NCBI GenBank assembly: GCA_946481195.1
Contig: CAMLNG010000154.1
Span: 1 to 8,090 of the forward strand
Source of the DNA: an uncultured Chromatiaceae bacterium
Lineage (GTDB): Bacteria; Pseudomonadota; Gammaproteobacteria; Enterobacterales; Alteromonadaceae
Length of the DNA: 8,090 nt
Reading direction: 5' to 3'
Of this stretch, positions 1 to 6,693 are shown piece after piece; position 1 is the first letter of the stretch, and the number at the start of each line of letters is the position of its first letter. A model generated the notes under the pieces. The model made no database searches and had not been told where the DNA came from. It saw only the letters and a program-made list of their open reading frames with translations. A program made the position numbers and the translations under genes.

Positions 1-116
1 CCTTATCGATGCTGGCGCGCAAATATGGTGTGCCGATGGCGCAGCTGCGTCAGCTCAATCAGCTAAAGTCGGACAATATCCGTATCGGCCAGAATTTAAA
101 GGTGCCACAACGATGA
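1..116 (+). CDS. amiB: N-acetylmuramoyl-L-alanine amidase AmiB, C-terminal end (partial, LysM repeat)
   Basis: Only the 3' end is present. Reading codons from base 3 to the TGA at 114-116 gives 37 residues. They begin [19 protein letters not shown], continue through [10 protein letters not shown] and end LKVPQR. This is the typical second half of a LysM peptidoglycan-binding repeat (a start like LSxIARxYGV, a middle like LRxxNxLKSDxIRVGQ, an end like LKVP). The protein runs off the left edge, so the catalytic amidase_3 domain cannot be seen. The amiB assignment rests on the C-terminal LysM plus its place directly upstream of mutL, the usual gammaproteobacterial order. AmiB is a periplasmic zinc amidase that cleaves septal peptidoglycan during daughter-cell separation. 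The stop codon overlaps the mutL start as ATGA, suggesting translational coupling. Another LysM protein is possible in principle but unlikely here. Confidence 0.85.
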   Translation, partial: LSMLARKYGVPMAQLRQLNQLKSDNIRIGQNLKVPQR

Positions 117-1924
117 AGATCCAGCTGCTGCCGCCGCAACTGGCCAATCAAATCGCCGCCGGTGAAGTGGTGGAGCGGCCGGCATCTGTGATTAAAGAAC
201 TGGTGGAAAACAGTCTCGATGCCGGTGCTACCGAGATTTGTATCGATGTGGAAAAAGGCGGCAGTAAGTTACTGCGGGTGCGTGATAACGGCCACGGTAT
301 CGACAAAGAGCAACTGACACTGGCGCTGAGCCGGCATGCCACATCAAAGATCCACGATTTTGCCGATTTGGCAAAAATCGTCAGCCTGGGGTTTCGCGGT
401 GAAGCGCTGGCCAGTATCAGTTCTGTATCGCGATTAACCCTGACCTCCCGGCCTGCAAATCAGGAATCGGCCTGGCAAGCGATGGCGGAAGGCCGTGACA
501 TGGCGGTGCAAATCAAACCGGCGGCACATCCTGCGGGGACCAGCATTGAAGTGCTGGACCTGTTTTTTAATACGCCGGCCCGCCGGCGTTTTCTCAAATC
601 TGATAAAACTGAATTCAGCCATATCGAAGAGCTGGTGAAACGCCTGGCGCTCAGTCGCTATGACGTCAGCTGGACTTTGACCCACAACGGCCAGTTGGTG
701 AAGCAACTTAAAGCGGCTACAGATGATGCCGGCAGACAAAAACGCCTGCAGCAGTTATGTGGGCGCAGTTTTGCCCACAGTGCCTGTTTTGTTGAAAGTC
801 AGTACGAACAAATGCGCTTGTCCGGTTGGGTGTTGCCCGCCGCGCTCTGCACTGCACAGCTGCAAGTGCAGTATTGTTACGTCAACGGCCGGATGATGCG
901 CGACAAACTGCTGAATCATGCAATTCGACAGGCCTACGCTGATGCTCTCGCACCGGAAGCGTTGCCAGCCTTTGTGTTATATCTGGATGTGGAACCGGAG
1001 CTGGTTGACGTGAATGTACATCCGGCTAAGCACGAAGTCCGTTTTCATCAGGCCCGTCTGGTGCATGACTTTGTCTACAGTGCGCTTGGCAATGCCTTGG
1101 CGCAGGCCGAAGCGCCGGCGTTACCCTTCAGCGAAAATCCAATACCTGATGCGGCTGTCACGCCGGTAGCTGCTGCATCTTTTGACACCACGAGGGTGCG
1201 CACGCAGGAATCGACGCCTGCGCCATTTCGATACAGTGGGTCGTCCCGGGCTACTGCATCTGTCGGTTATCAACCAACTGAGCAACAGGGAGCGGCACAT
1301 CGCTGGCCAGCAGCAGTGCCGGATTGGCCTGCAACAGTGCAGGAAACGACGCCATCTAATTCCGCTGTGGTCCACACTGATACACAGCTGATGCCTGCGG
1401 GCAGTTTACTGCTGAGTCAGACAGAATTGCTGCTGTTGCATCAGCAGCAATTGTATTTAGTCGATATTCCGGCCAGTGTCGGTGCACTGTTGAGTCAGCA
1501 GCTGGTGCCCTCCAACGCTTTACTGTTACCGGAGCGACTCAGGTTGGAACCTGCTGAAGTTAACTTGCTGACAAATCATGCTACGCAGTTGTCACAGATG
1601 GGGTTTGATCTGGTACTCAGCAATCAGGTGATGATTATCCGGGCAGTGCCGCAGCTGCTGCAAGGCGCACCGCTTGCTGCGGTGTTACCGCAATGGTGGG
1701 GGCAGTGGCAATTAGCGGGACAGGAGCTGGCGCAAGGGCCAAGGCAGCAGTCATTACCTGTGCTTTGGCGACAATTGCTGCAACTGCTGCTCGAACGGCA
1801 AGCTTTGTCCGCGGCCACCTTGTTGCAACATCAGGCGGCACTCATGCAGCAACCTGAATTGTGGCAGGCAGTACCGGTCGATTTGACCACTAGTCGGCAA
1901 CGACTTCAGGAGCAACTGCAATGA
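113..1924 (+). CDS. mutL: DNA mismatch repair protein MutL
   Basis: MutL is the GHKL-type ATPase that links mismatch recognition by MutS to MutH nicking and UvrD unwinding. The 603-residue length is close to the E. coli protein (615). The N-terminal ATPase motifs are intact: [20 protein letters not shown] with the catalytic Glu at residue 29 and Asn at 33, DNGHGI at 58-63, RHATSKI at 74-80, LGFRGEAL at 92-99, GTSIEV at 142-147 and FFNTPAR at 151-157. The transducer segment [14 protein letters not shown] lies near 298-311, with the conserved Lys at 306. Residues about 335-425 form a low-complexity Ala/Pro/Thr linker, and about 425-603 a Gln/Leu-rich dimerisation domain. I find no DQHA(X)2E(X)4E endonuclease motif, as expected for MutL of MutH-dependent, methyl-directed species. 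A Shine-Dalgarno-like AAAGG lies at 98-102. The gene overlaps amiB upstream and miaA downstream by four bases each. Confidence 0.97.
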   Translation: MKIQLLPPQLANQIAAGEVVERPASVIKELVENSLDAGATEICIDVEKGGSKLLRVRDNGHGIDKEQLTLALSRHATSKIHDFADLAKIVSLGFRGEALASISSVSRLTLTSRPANQESAWQAMAEGRDMAVQIKPAAHPAGTSIEVLDLFFNTPARRRFLKSDKTEFSHIEELVKRLALSRYDVSWTLTHNGQLVKQLKAATDDAGRQKRLQQLCGRSFAHSACFVESQYEQMRLSGWVLPAALCTAQLQVQYCYVNGRMMRDKLLNHAIRQAYADALAPEALPAFVLYLDVEPELVDVNVHPAKHEVRFHQARLVHDFVYSALGNALAQAEAPALPFSENPIPDAAVTPVAAASFDTTRVRTQESTPAPFRYSGSSRATASVGYQPTEQQGAAHRWPAAVPDWPATVQETTPSNSAVVHTDTQLMPAGSLLLSQTELLLLHQQQLYLVDIPASVGALLSQQLVPSNALLLPERLRLEPAEVNLLTNHATQLSQMGFDLVLSNQVMIIRAVPQLLQGAPLAAVLPQWWGQWQLAGQELAQGPRQQSLPVLWRQLLQLLLERQALSAATLLQHQAALMQQPELWQAVPVDLTTSRQRLQEQLQ

Positions 1925-2841
1925 CTAGTCCGGTCGTGTTTTTGATGGGCCCCACAGCGTCTGGTAAAACTGCACTGGCACTGGCGCTTGCTGAGCAGCG
2001 CCCGGTGGAAATTATCAGTGTTGACAGTGCATTGATCTATCGTGGCATGGATATTGGCACCGCCAAGCCAAATGCCGCAGAGCTTGCTGCGGTTCCCCAT
2101 CACCTGATTGATATTCTGGACCCGGCAGAGGCGTATTCGGCCGCTGATTTTCGCAGCGATGCACTGCGCCTTATCGCTGACATTCAGCAACGTGGAGCAT
2201 TACCCTTATTGGTGGGCGGGACCATGTTGTATTTTAAGGCGTTATTAGAGGGGATTTCGCCGTTACCCGAAGCAGATCCACAGGTGCGGGCGCAGATTGA
2301 AGCCGAAGCAGTCATTGTGGGTTGGGGGGAACTGCATCAGCAACTGGCCAACGTTGACCCGGTATCTGCTGCCCGTATTCACCCGAACGACCCGCAGCGC
2401 ATTAACCGGGCACTGGAAGTGTATCGGTTGACCGGCCGCAGTCTGACCGAACTCACAGCAGATAAAGGGGAACCTTTTCCCTATCCGGTCTGTCAATTTG
2501 CCATCGCACCGACTGAACGGGCTGAATTGCACCGGAGGATTGCAATACGGTTTGAGCAGATGCTGGCGCAGGGATTTGAACAGGAAGTCCGGCTTTTGAA
2601 GCAAAGAACTGATCTGCATCCGGATTTACCGTCTATCCGCTGCGTGGGCTACCGCCAGATGTGGGACTATCTGGACGGGCTAGTGCCTTATGATGAGATG
2701 GTGTATCGTGGTATTGCCGCAACGAGACAACTGGCAAAACGCCAGCTGACCTGGCTTCGCAGCTGGCAGAATTTAAGCTGGTTAAATGCAGATTTAACAC
2801 AGCAAGAAAACTTGCAAGCTGTTTTATCTTCGCTACGCTAA
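1921..2841 (+). CDS. miaA: tRNA dimethylallyltransferase MiaA
   Basis: MiaA transfers the dimethylallyl group of DMAPP to N6 of A37 in tRNAs that read UNN codons, the first step to ms2i6A. The 306 residues match the family length (E. coli 316). A P-loop GPTASGKT is at residues 10-17. It is followed by [19 protein letters not shown] at 32-50, with the conserved catalytic Asp at 35 and Ser at 36. Further conserved blocks are [49 protein letters not shown] and the C-terminal [14 protein letters not shown] that contacts tRNA. The ATG overlaps the mutL TGA as ATGA, with AGGAG at 1908-1912 inside mutL as ribosome binding site (8-base spacing), so translation is probably coupled. In E. coli miaA and hfq are cotranscribed; here a 93-bp gap with promoter-like elements lies between them. 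Confidence 0.97.
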   Translation: MTSPVVFLMGPTASGKTALALALAEQRPVEIISVDSALIYRGMDIGTAKPNAAELAAVPHHLIDILDPAEAYSAADFRSDALRLIADIQQRGALPLLVGGTMLYFKALLEGISPLPEADPQVRAQIEAEAVIVGWGELHQQLANVDPVSAARIHPNDPQRINRALEVYRLTGRSLTELTADKGEPFPYPVCQFAIAPTERAELHRRIAIRFEQMLAQGFEQEVRLLKQRTDLHPDLPSIRCVGYRQMWDYLDGLVPYDEMVYRGIAATRQLAKRQLTWLRSWQNLSWLNADLTQQENLQAVLSSLR

Positions 2842-2872
2842 ATTAGTGAAGAAAAAAATCGTTATTTAACGA

Positions 2873-2898
2873 CTTGAAAATAATATAATAATCCATAT
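2873..2898 (+). promoter_or_regulatory. Candidate hfq promoter (sigma32-like, with an overlapping sigma70-type -10)
   Basis: In the A+T-rich miaA-hfq gap, CTTGAAA at 2873-2879 is an exact match to the heat-shock sigma32 -35 element. ATCCATAT at 2891-2898 matches 6 of 8 positions of the CCCCATNT -10 element after an 11-base spacer, at the short end of the accepted range. A perfect sigma70 -10 hexamer TATAAT also lies at 2884-2889, but its expected -35 position holds only a poor match. TTGAAA (2874-2879) with TATATC (2896-2901, 16-base spacer) is a third possible pairing. E. coli hfq is known to be read partly from heat-shock promoters, which supports the idea. Which element is used cannot be decided from sequence. 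Confidence 0.5.
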
Positions 2899-2901
2899 AT
2901 C

Positions 2902-2925
2902 AAGAATCAGAACAAAGAAAAAGGA
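2902..2925 (+). promoter_or_regulatory. A-rich hfq leader with ribosome binding site; possible Hfq autoregulatory site
   Basis: The bases just before hfq are almost all purine. They contain several A-R-N triplets of the kind bound by the distal face of Hfq, including three in a row (AAG, AAA, AAG at 2915-2923). These run into the Shine-Dalgarno AAGGA at 2921-2925, nine bases before the ATG. Hfq represses its own translation in E. coli by binding its mRNA leader, so a similar feedback is plausible. The ribosome binding site is clear; the autoregulation is inference. Confidence 0.4.
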
Positions 2926-2934
2926 AAGCGGCAA

Positions 2935-3192
2935 ATGGCAAAGGGCCAATCTTTACAAGACCCATTTTTAAATACTTTACGGCGGGAGCGTATTCCTGTT
3001 TCCATTTACCTTGTAAATGGCATCAAGCTGCAGGGGCAAATTGAGTCTTTTGACCAGTTTGTCATTCTGTTGAAAAATACTGTGAGCCAGATGGTCTATA
3101 AGCATGCAATCTCTACCGTAGTGCCTGCACGCGCAGTCAATACCATGGCCGCACATGGCAGTGGTGCTGGCGACGACGAACTGGAAGAGTAA
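2935..3192 (+). CDS. hfq: RNA chaperone Hfq
   Basis: Hfq is the hexameric Sm-like protein that pairs small regulatory RNAs with target mRNAs. The Sm1 motif covers about residues 10-48 and the Sm2 motif [12 protein letters not shown] is at 55-66. Key RNA-binding residues are all present: Gln8, Phe42, Lys56 and His57 on the proximal (U-binding) face, Tyr25 and Ile30 on the distal (A-binding) face, and Arg16/Arg17 with Arg19 on the rim. The protein is only 85 residues (E. coli 102), so the disordered tail is about 19 residues. It still ends in an acidic tip, DDELEE, the element known in E. coli Hfq to mimic nucleic acid and help release RNA. The start has a good Shine-Dalgarno (AAGGA, nine bases upstream). 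The gene lies 15 bases before hflX. Confidence 0.98.
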   Translation: MAKGQSLQDPFLNTLRRERIPVSIYLVNGIKLQGQIESFDQFVILLKNTVSQMVYKHAISTVVPARAVNTMAAHGSGAGDDELEE

Positions 3193-3207
3193 TCGGGGCA
3201 TTATTGC

Positions 3208-4491
3208 TTGTTTGACCATCATCAGCCGGCTGAACAAGCGATCCTTGTCCATATCACCTTTCCGCAGGAGCATGTGCGGGAAGATCTGGATGAACTGCAG
3301 ATGCTGGTTGCGTCTGCAGGCGTCGTCGCCGCCGCTGTGATCACGGGCCCACGCCAGACCGCTGATGCGCGTTTGTTTGTTGGTAGTGGCAAAGCGCAGG
3401 AAATCGCCGCTGCAGTACAGCAGTATGCTGCAGATGTGATTATCTTTAACCACAGTTTATCGCCCGCGCAAACGCGCAATCTGGAACGACTTTGCCAGTG
3501 TAAGGTGATTGATCGTACCACCCTGATCCTCGATATTTTTGCCCAGCGCGCCCGCAGTTTCGAAGGTAAGTTGCAGGTTGAATTGGCGCAGCTGAAACAT
3601 CTGGCTTCTCGCTTAATCCGCGGTTTTGATAACGAACGGCAAAAAGGTGGTATCGGTTTGCGTGGTCCTGGCGAAACCGCGCTGGAAACTGATCGCCGGC
3701 TGCTGCGTGATCGTATCAGTATGCTGATGCAACGGTTGGATAAGGTCAGTAAACAGCGTGAAACCGGGCGTAAAGCGCGGCAACGGGCTGAAGTGCCTGT
3801 GGTGTCTCTGGTCGGTTACACCAACGCCGGAAAATCCACTTTATTTAATCAACTGACCCAGGCCGGCGTTTATGCGGCAGATCAACTATTTGCAACTTTA
3901 GACCCGACGCTGCGGCAAATCCGCTTTCCGGACTTTGGCGCGTTAATTTTTGCCGATACCGTTGGTTTTATCCGCCATCTGCCACATGATCTGGTGGCGG
4001 CTTTTAAATCGACTTTGCAGGAAACGCGTGAGGCTGATTTACAGTTGCACGTGATTGATATCTCGGACGCGCGGCTTGAGGACAATATTGCCCAGGTGCA
4101 GCATGTGTTACATGAAATTGAAGCTGACGAGCTGCCGCAATTAAAAGTGTTCAATAAAATCGACCGAACCGAACAACAGGCCCATATCGAATATGACGAG
4201 TATGGTGTCGCTCAGTCAGTGTATATCTCTGCGCAAGCAGGGATCGGGCTGGATTTATTGCATCAGGCTATAGTGTCGAGGCTGTCCGACCGTTTTATCG
4301 CGATGCAATTGCAGCTGCCACCTGATGCATTGAATTGGCGGGCTAAGTTACATGAAGCCGGTTGTGTCCGGCAGGAACATTTTGATGAGCAAGGCAATTG
4401 CCTGCTCCAGATCCAGCTTTCGGTCGCCCTGTGGGAGCGGCTGAACAAGCAGAGTCAGACATTGTTACAAAGCTGTGTCCTGACCGGATAA
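3208..4491 (+). CDS. hflX: Ribosome-associated GTPase HflX (TTG start)
   Basis: HflX is a GTPase that binds the 50S subunit and splits stalled ribosomes, notably after heat or antibiotic stress. The 427 residues match the family. An N-terminal HflX domain (1 to about 190) includes LSPAQTRNLERLC (84-96), VIDRTTLILDIFAQRA (100-115) and the glycine-rich GGIGLRGPGETALETDRR (147-164). The G domain has G1 GYTNAGKST (203-211), G2 Thr in ATLDPT (229-234), G3 DTVGF (250-254), G4 NKID (316-319) and G5 SAQ (341-343). I chose the TTG at 3208 because the resulting MFDHHQPAEQ aligns with the N-terminus of E. coli HflX (MFDRYDAGEQ). The next in-frame ATG, at 3301, would delete conserved residues. A GGGG at 3195-3198 is a modest ribosome binding site. 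The gene follows hfq by 15 bases and is probably cotranscribed with it. Confidence 0.96.
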   Translation: MFDHHQPAEQAILVHITFPQEHVREDLDELQMLVASAGVVAAAVITGPRQTADARLFVGSGKAQEIAAAVQQYAADVIIFNHSLSPAQTRNLERLCQCKVIDRTTLILDIFAQRARSFEGKLQVELAQLKHLASRLIRGFDNERQKGGIGLRGPGETALETDRRLLRDRISMLMQRLDKVSKQRETGRKARQRAEVPVVSLVGYTNAGKSTLFNQLTQAGVYAADQLFATLDPTLRQIRFPDFGALIFADTVGFIRHLPHDLVAAFKSTLQETREADLQLHVIDISDARLEDNIAQVQHVLHEIEADELPQLKVFNKIDRTEQQAHIEYDEYGVAQSVYISAQAGIGLDLLHQAIVSRLSDRFIAMQLQLPPDALNWRAKLHEAGCVRQEHFDEQGNCLLQIQLSVALWERLNKQSQTLLQSCVLTG

Positions 4492-4540
4492 GATTTTGAT
4501 ATAGTAACTTTTAACCTTCTGAAGCAACACGGAGTAACGT

Positions 4541-5695
4541 ATGGCTTGGAACGAGCCGGGTAACAACGGCAAGAATAACGATCCCTGGAATCAGGGTGGT
4601 CGTAATCAGGGCCCACCTGATATGGATGAAGTGTTCCGCAATCTGAGTAAAAAACTCGGCGGCATTTTTGGTGGTGGTTCCGGTGGTACCAGCAGCAATG
4701 GCAATGGTGCCAGCTCAGCACTGATTACGCTGATTCTGATCCTGGCTTTATTGGGCTGGCTCGCCAGCGGTATTTATACCATTAAAGAATCAGAGCGTGG
4801 TGTGGTGCTGCGACTGGGCCAGTATCACGGTGAAGTCAATCCGGGTATCAACTGGAAGCCAACCTTTATCGATCAGGTGTTACCGGTAGATGTTTCCAGC
4901 GTTGAAACACTGAAAACCGATGGTTTTATGCTGACGCAAGACCAAAACCTGGTACGGGTAACCTTTGAAGTGCAATACCGCATTGAAGATCCGCGCGCAT
5001 ACAAATTCGCCGTTGTCGATCCGGACAGCAGCCTGATGCAGGCAACAGATGCTGCTCTGCGCTATGTTGTTGGCCATTCATTAATGGATGACGTGCTGAC
5101 CAAAGGTCGTGAACTGATCCGTCAGAATACCCGCGTTGAGCTGGAAAATATCATTAAGCCTTACAATTTGGGCCTGCAGGTCGTCGACGTTAACTTCCGC
5201 GACGCCCGTCCGCCGGAAGAAGTCAAAGCGGCTTTTGATGATGCGATTGCGGCGCAGGAAGACGAACAGCGTTTTATCCGTGAAGCCGAAGCTTATGCCC
5301 GCGAAATCGAGCCAAGAGCCAGTGGTCAGGTTTACCGGATGGAGCAGGAAGCCAAAGCCTATAAACAACAGACATTGTTGAAGGCACAGGGTGAAGTCGC
5401 CCGCTTCCAGAAGTTACTGCCTGAATATCTGGCGGCTCCGGAAGTGACGCGTAAACGCTTGTATATCGAAACGATGGAACAAGTTTATGCCAACACTTCA
5501 AAAGTGCTGGTGGACGTGAAAAACGGCAACAACATGATGTATATCCCGTTGGATAAAATGATTAATCAGTCAAATTCAGGTGCGGTGACGCAGCCGCAGT
5601 CTGCTGAGCCAAGATTACAGTTGCCGGAAAGCCGGCCTGTAGATCCACGTTCAGCGACGCCCAGATCAGACAGCGGCCGGACAGGGAGAGGTTAA
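4541..5695 (+). CDS. hflK: FtsH protease modulator HflK (SPFH/band 7 membrane protein)
   Basis: HflK forms with HflC a large periplasmic SPFH cage around the FtsH protease and modulates degradation of membrane proteins. The 384-residue protein has the family's Gly/Asn-rich cytoplasmic N-terminus (about 1-58). One transmembrane helix follows (about 60-79, LITLILILALLGWLASGIYT), then the band 7 domain starting IKESERGVVLRLGQY (81-95). Further conserved parts are VVDVNFRDARPPEEVKAAFD (214-233), an Ala/Glu/Gln-rich helix (about 234-295), and MEQVY...VLVDVK with MMYIPLDKM (312-340). The tail from about 341 is a disordered Gln/Pro/Arg/Ser stretch ending SGRTGRG. Topology should be N-in with the bulk periplasmic. 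A ribosome binding site GGAG lies at 4531-4534, six bases from the ATG. hflC begins three bases after the stop, so HflK and HflC should be made together. Confidence 0.97.
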   Translation: MAWNEPGNNGKNNDPWNQGGRNQGPPDMDEVFRNLSKKLGGIFGGGSGGTSSNGNGASSALITLILILALLGWLASGIYTIKESERGVVLRLGQYHGEVNPGINWKPTFIDQVLPVDVSSVETLKTDGFMLTQDQNLVRVTFEVQYRIEDPRAYKFAVVDPDSSLMQATDAALRYVVGHSLMDDVLTKGRELIRQNTRVELENIIKPYNLGLQVVDVNFRDARPPEEVKAAFDDAIAAQEDEQRFIREAEAYAREIEPRASGQVYRMEQEAKAYKQQTLLKAQGEVARFQKLLPEYLAAPEVTRKRLYIETMEQVYANTSKVLVDVKNGNNMMYIPLDKMINQSNSGAVTQPQSAEPRLQLPESRPVDPRSATPRSDSGRTGRG

Positions 5696-5698
5696 GCC

Positions 5699-6577
5699 AT
5701 GAAAAATTTCCTGTTAGGTCTTATTGCTGTTGGTGTTTTTGTCGCAACTTCTTCTGTGTTTGTCGTGCAGGAAGGCGAGCGCGGTATCGTGTTCCAGTTC
5801 AGCAAAATTCAGCGGACCAGCGAAGGCGCAATTCGGGTGTTCGAGCCTGGTCTGCACTTCAAATTGCCACTGGTAGAGACAGTTCGTAAGCTCGATGCCA
5901 AAGTCCAGACTCTGGACGACCCGGCTGACCGCTTTGTCACTTCTGAGAAAAAAGACTTGCTGGTCGATAGCTACGTGAAGTGGAAAATCAAAGACTTCGG
6001 TAAATACTATCTGGCGACTGGCGGCCGGACTGAGCGAGCGGAAAACCTGTTAAAACAATATATTAACAACGGTCTGCGTACGGAGTTTGGTACCAGAACT
6101 ATCCAGCAAATTGTGTCAGGTGAACGTTCTGAGCTGATGGTGAAAGCCATGGCGCAAGCTTCAAAAGGTTCTGACGAGCTGGGGATTGAGATTGTTGATG
6201 TGCGGGTGAAAAAAATTAACCTGCCGGATGAAATCAGCAATAACATTTTCCAGCGGATGCGTGCTGAACGGACTGCGGTAGCAAAAGAACACCGCGCCCG
6301 TGGTATGGAAAAGGCCGAAGTGCTGCGCTCAGATGTTGATGCCAAGGTCACCATCATGCTGGCGGATGCCGAGCGTAATGCCCGCACCACTAAAGGTGAA
6401 GGCGATGCGGAAGCGGCAAAAACTTATGCCGACGCTTATAGCAAAAACGCTGATTTCTTCAGCTTTGTCAGAAGCATGGAAGCCTACCGCAACAGCTTCC
6501 AGAACAAATCGGATGTAATGATCGTTCAGCCGGACAACGAGTTCTTCAAACATATGCAGTCAATGTCAGGCAACTGA
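5699..6577 (+). CDS. hflC: FtsH protease modulator HflC (SPFH/band 7 membrane protein)
   Basis: HflC is the partner of HflK in the FtsH-HflKC complex. Residues about 4-23 form an N-terminal transmembrane anchor, followed by the SPFH start VVQEGERGIVFQF (22-34). The band 7 domain runs to about 190 and includes LDDPADRFVTSEKKDLLVD and LGIEIVDVRVKKINLP. A charged helical region follows (about 195-245: MRAERTAVAKEHRARG, LADAERNARTTKGEGDAEAA). The C-terminal part is FFSFVRSMEAYRNSF with DNEFFKHM. At 292 residues it is shorter than E. coli HflC (334) but has all the main blocks. The ribosome binding site GAGG (5688-5691) lies inside the end of hflK. The gene is closed by a strong terminator 13 bases after the stop, so it is the last gene of the hfq-hflX-hflK-hflC unit. 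Confidence 0.97.
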   Translation: MKNFLLGLIAVGVFVATSSVFVVQEGERGIVFQFSKIQRTSEGAIRVFEPGLHFKLPLVETVRKLDAKVQTLDDPADRFVTSEKKDLLVDSYVKWKIKDFGKYYLATGGRTERAENLLKQYINNGLRTEFGTRTIQQIVSGERSELMVKAMAQASKGSDELGIEIVDVRVKKINLPDEISNNIFQRMRAERTAVAKEHRARGMEKAEVLRSDVDAKVTIMLADAERNARTTKGEGDAEAAKTYADAYSKNADFFSFVRSMEAYRNSFQNKSDVMIVQPDNEFFKHMQSMSGN

Positions 6578-6590
6578 CAGGATTGCCGGA

Positions 6591-6617
6591 AAAGGCCCGC
6601 TTGCGGGCCTTTTTTTT
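6591..6617 (+). terminator. Intrinsic terminator after hflC
   Basis: A nine-pair stem AAAGGCCCG (6591-6599) with CGGGCCTTT (6604-6612) closes on a CTTG tetraloop (6600-6603) and runs into eight T residues (6610-6617). This is a textbook Rho-independent terminator. It should separate the hfl block from the kynureninase-like gene downstream. Confidence 0.93.
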
Positions 6618-6644
6618 AACAAAAAACTTGTGCGGAAATAAAGT
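6616..6644 (+). promoter_or_regulatory. Candidate sigma70 promoter for the kynureninase-like gene
   Basis: TTAACA at 6616-6621 (five of six to TTGACA) and TAAAGT at 6639-6644 (four of six to TATAAT) are separated by the ideal 17 bases. The pair starts inside the T tract of the hflC terminator, as expected if this gene is a separate unit. A dyad AAACTT (6624-6629) / AAGTTT (6641-6646) overlaps it and could be a regulator site. The prediction rests on hexamer matches only. Confidence 0.42.
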
Positions 6645-6693
6645 TTGTTCCATCGATGCAGATCCGAGCAGCAAACAACCGTTGGAGTGATGA

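Noticed and set aside
1391..1924. Gln/Leu-rich MutL C-terminus considered as damaged or repetitive sequence
   Set aside because: The reading frame is open, the length is normal, and the pattern fits the variable MutL dimerisation domain. Absence of the endonuclease motif is normal for MutH-type species.
2859..2872. Small inverted repeat TCGTT-ATTT-AACGA after miaA, next to an A tract
   Set aside because: The stem is only five pairs, mostly A/T, and on the + strand no T tract follows. It is too weak to call a miaA terminator; on the - strand it would face T residues, but no gene ends there.
2977..3453. Long minus-strand open frame opposite hfq and hflX (158 codons)
   Set aside because: It lies antisense to two well-conserved genes and its translation resembles no family I recognise. 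It is best read as a shadow of coding on the + strand.
3228..4452. Twelve-base repeat CGGCTGAACAAG near both ends of hflX
   Set aside because: Both copies are ordinary coding sequence in unrelated parts of the protein, with no flanking duplication or conserved neighbours, so chance is the simpler explanation.
4462..4505. Possible promoter between hflX and hflK (TATAGT at 4500-4505)
   Set aside because: No acceptable -35 lies at 16-18 bases upstream. The short gap and gene order favour read-through from upstream promoters.
6007..6390. Minus-strand open frame of 127 codons inside hflC
   Set aside because: It is Ser/Arg-rich and wholly antisense to the conserved band 7 domain of HflC, as shadow frames typically are.
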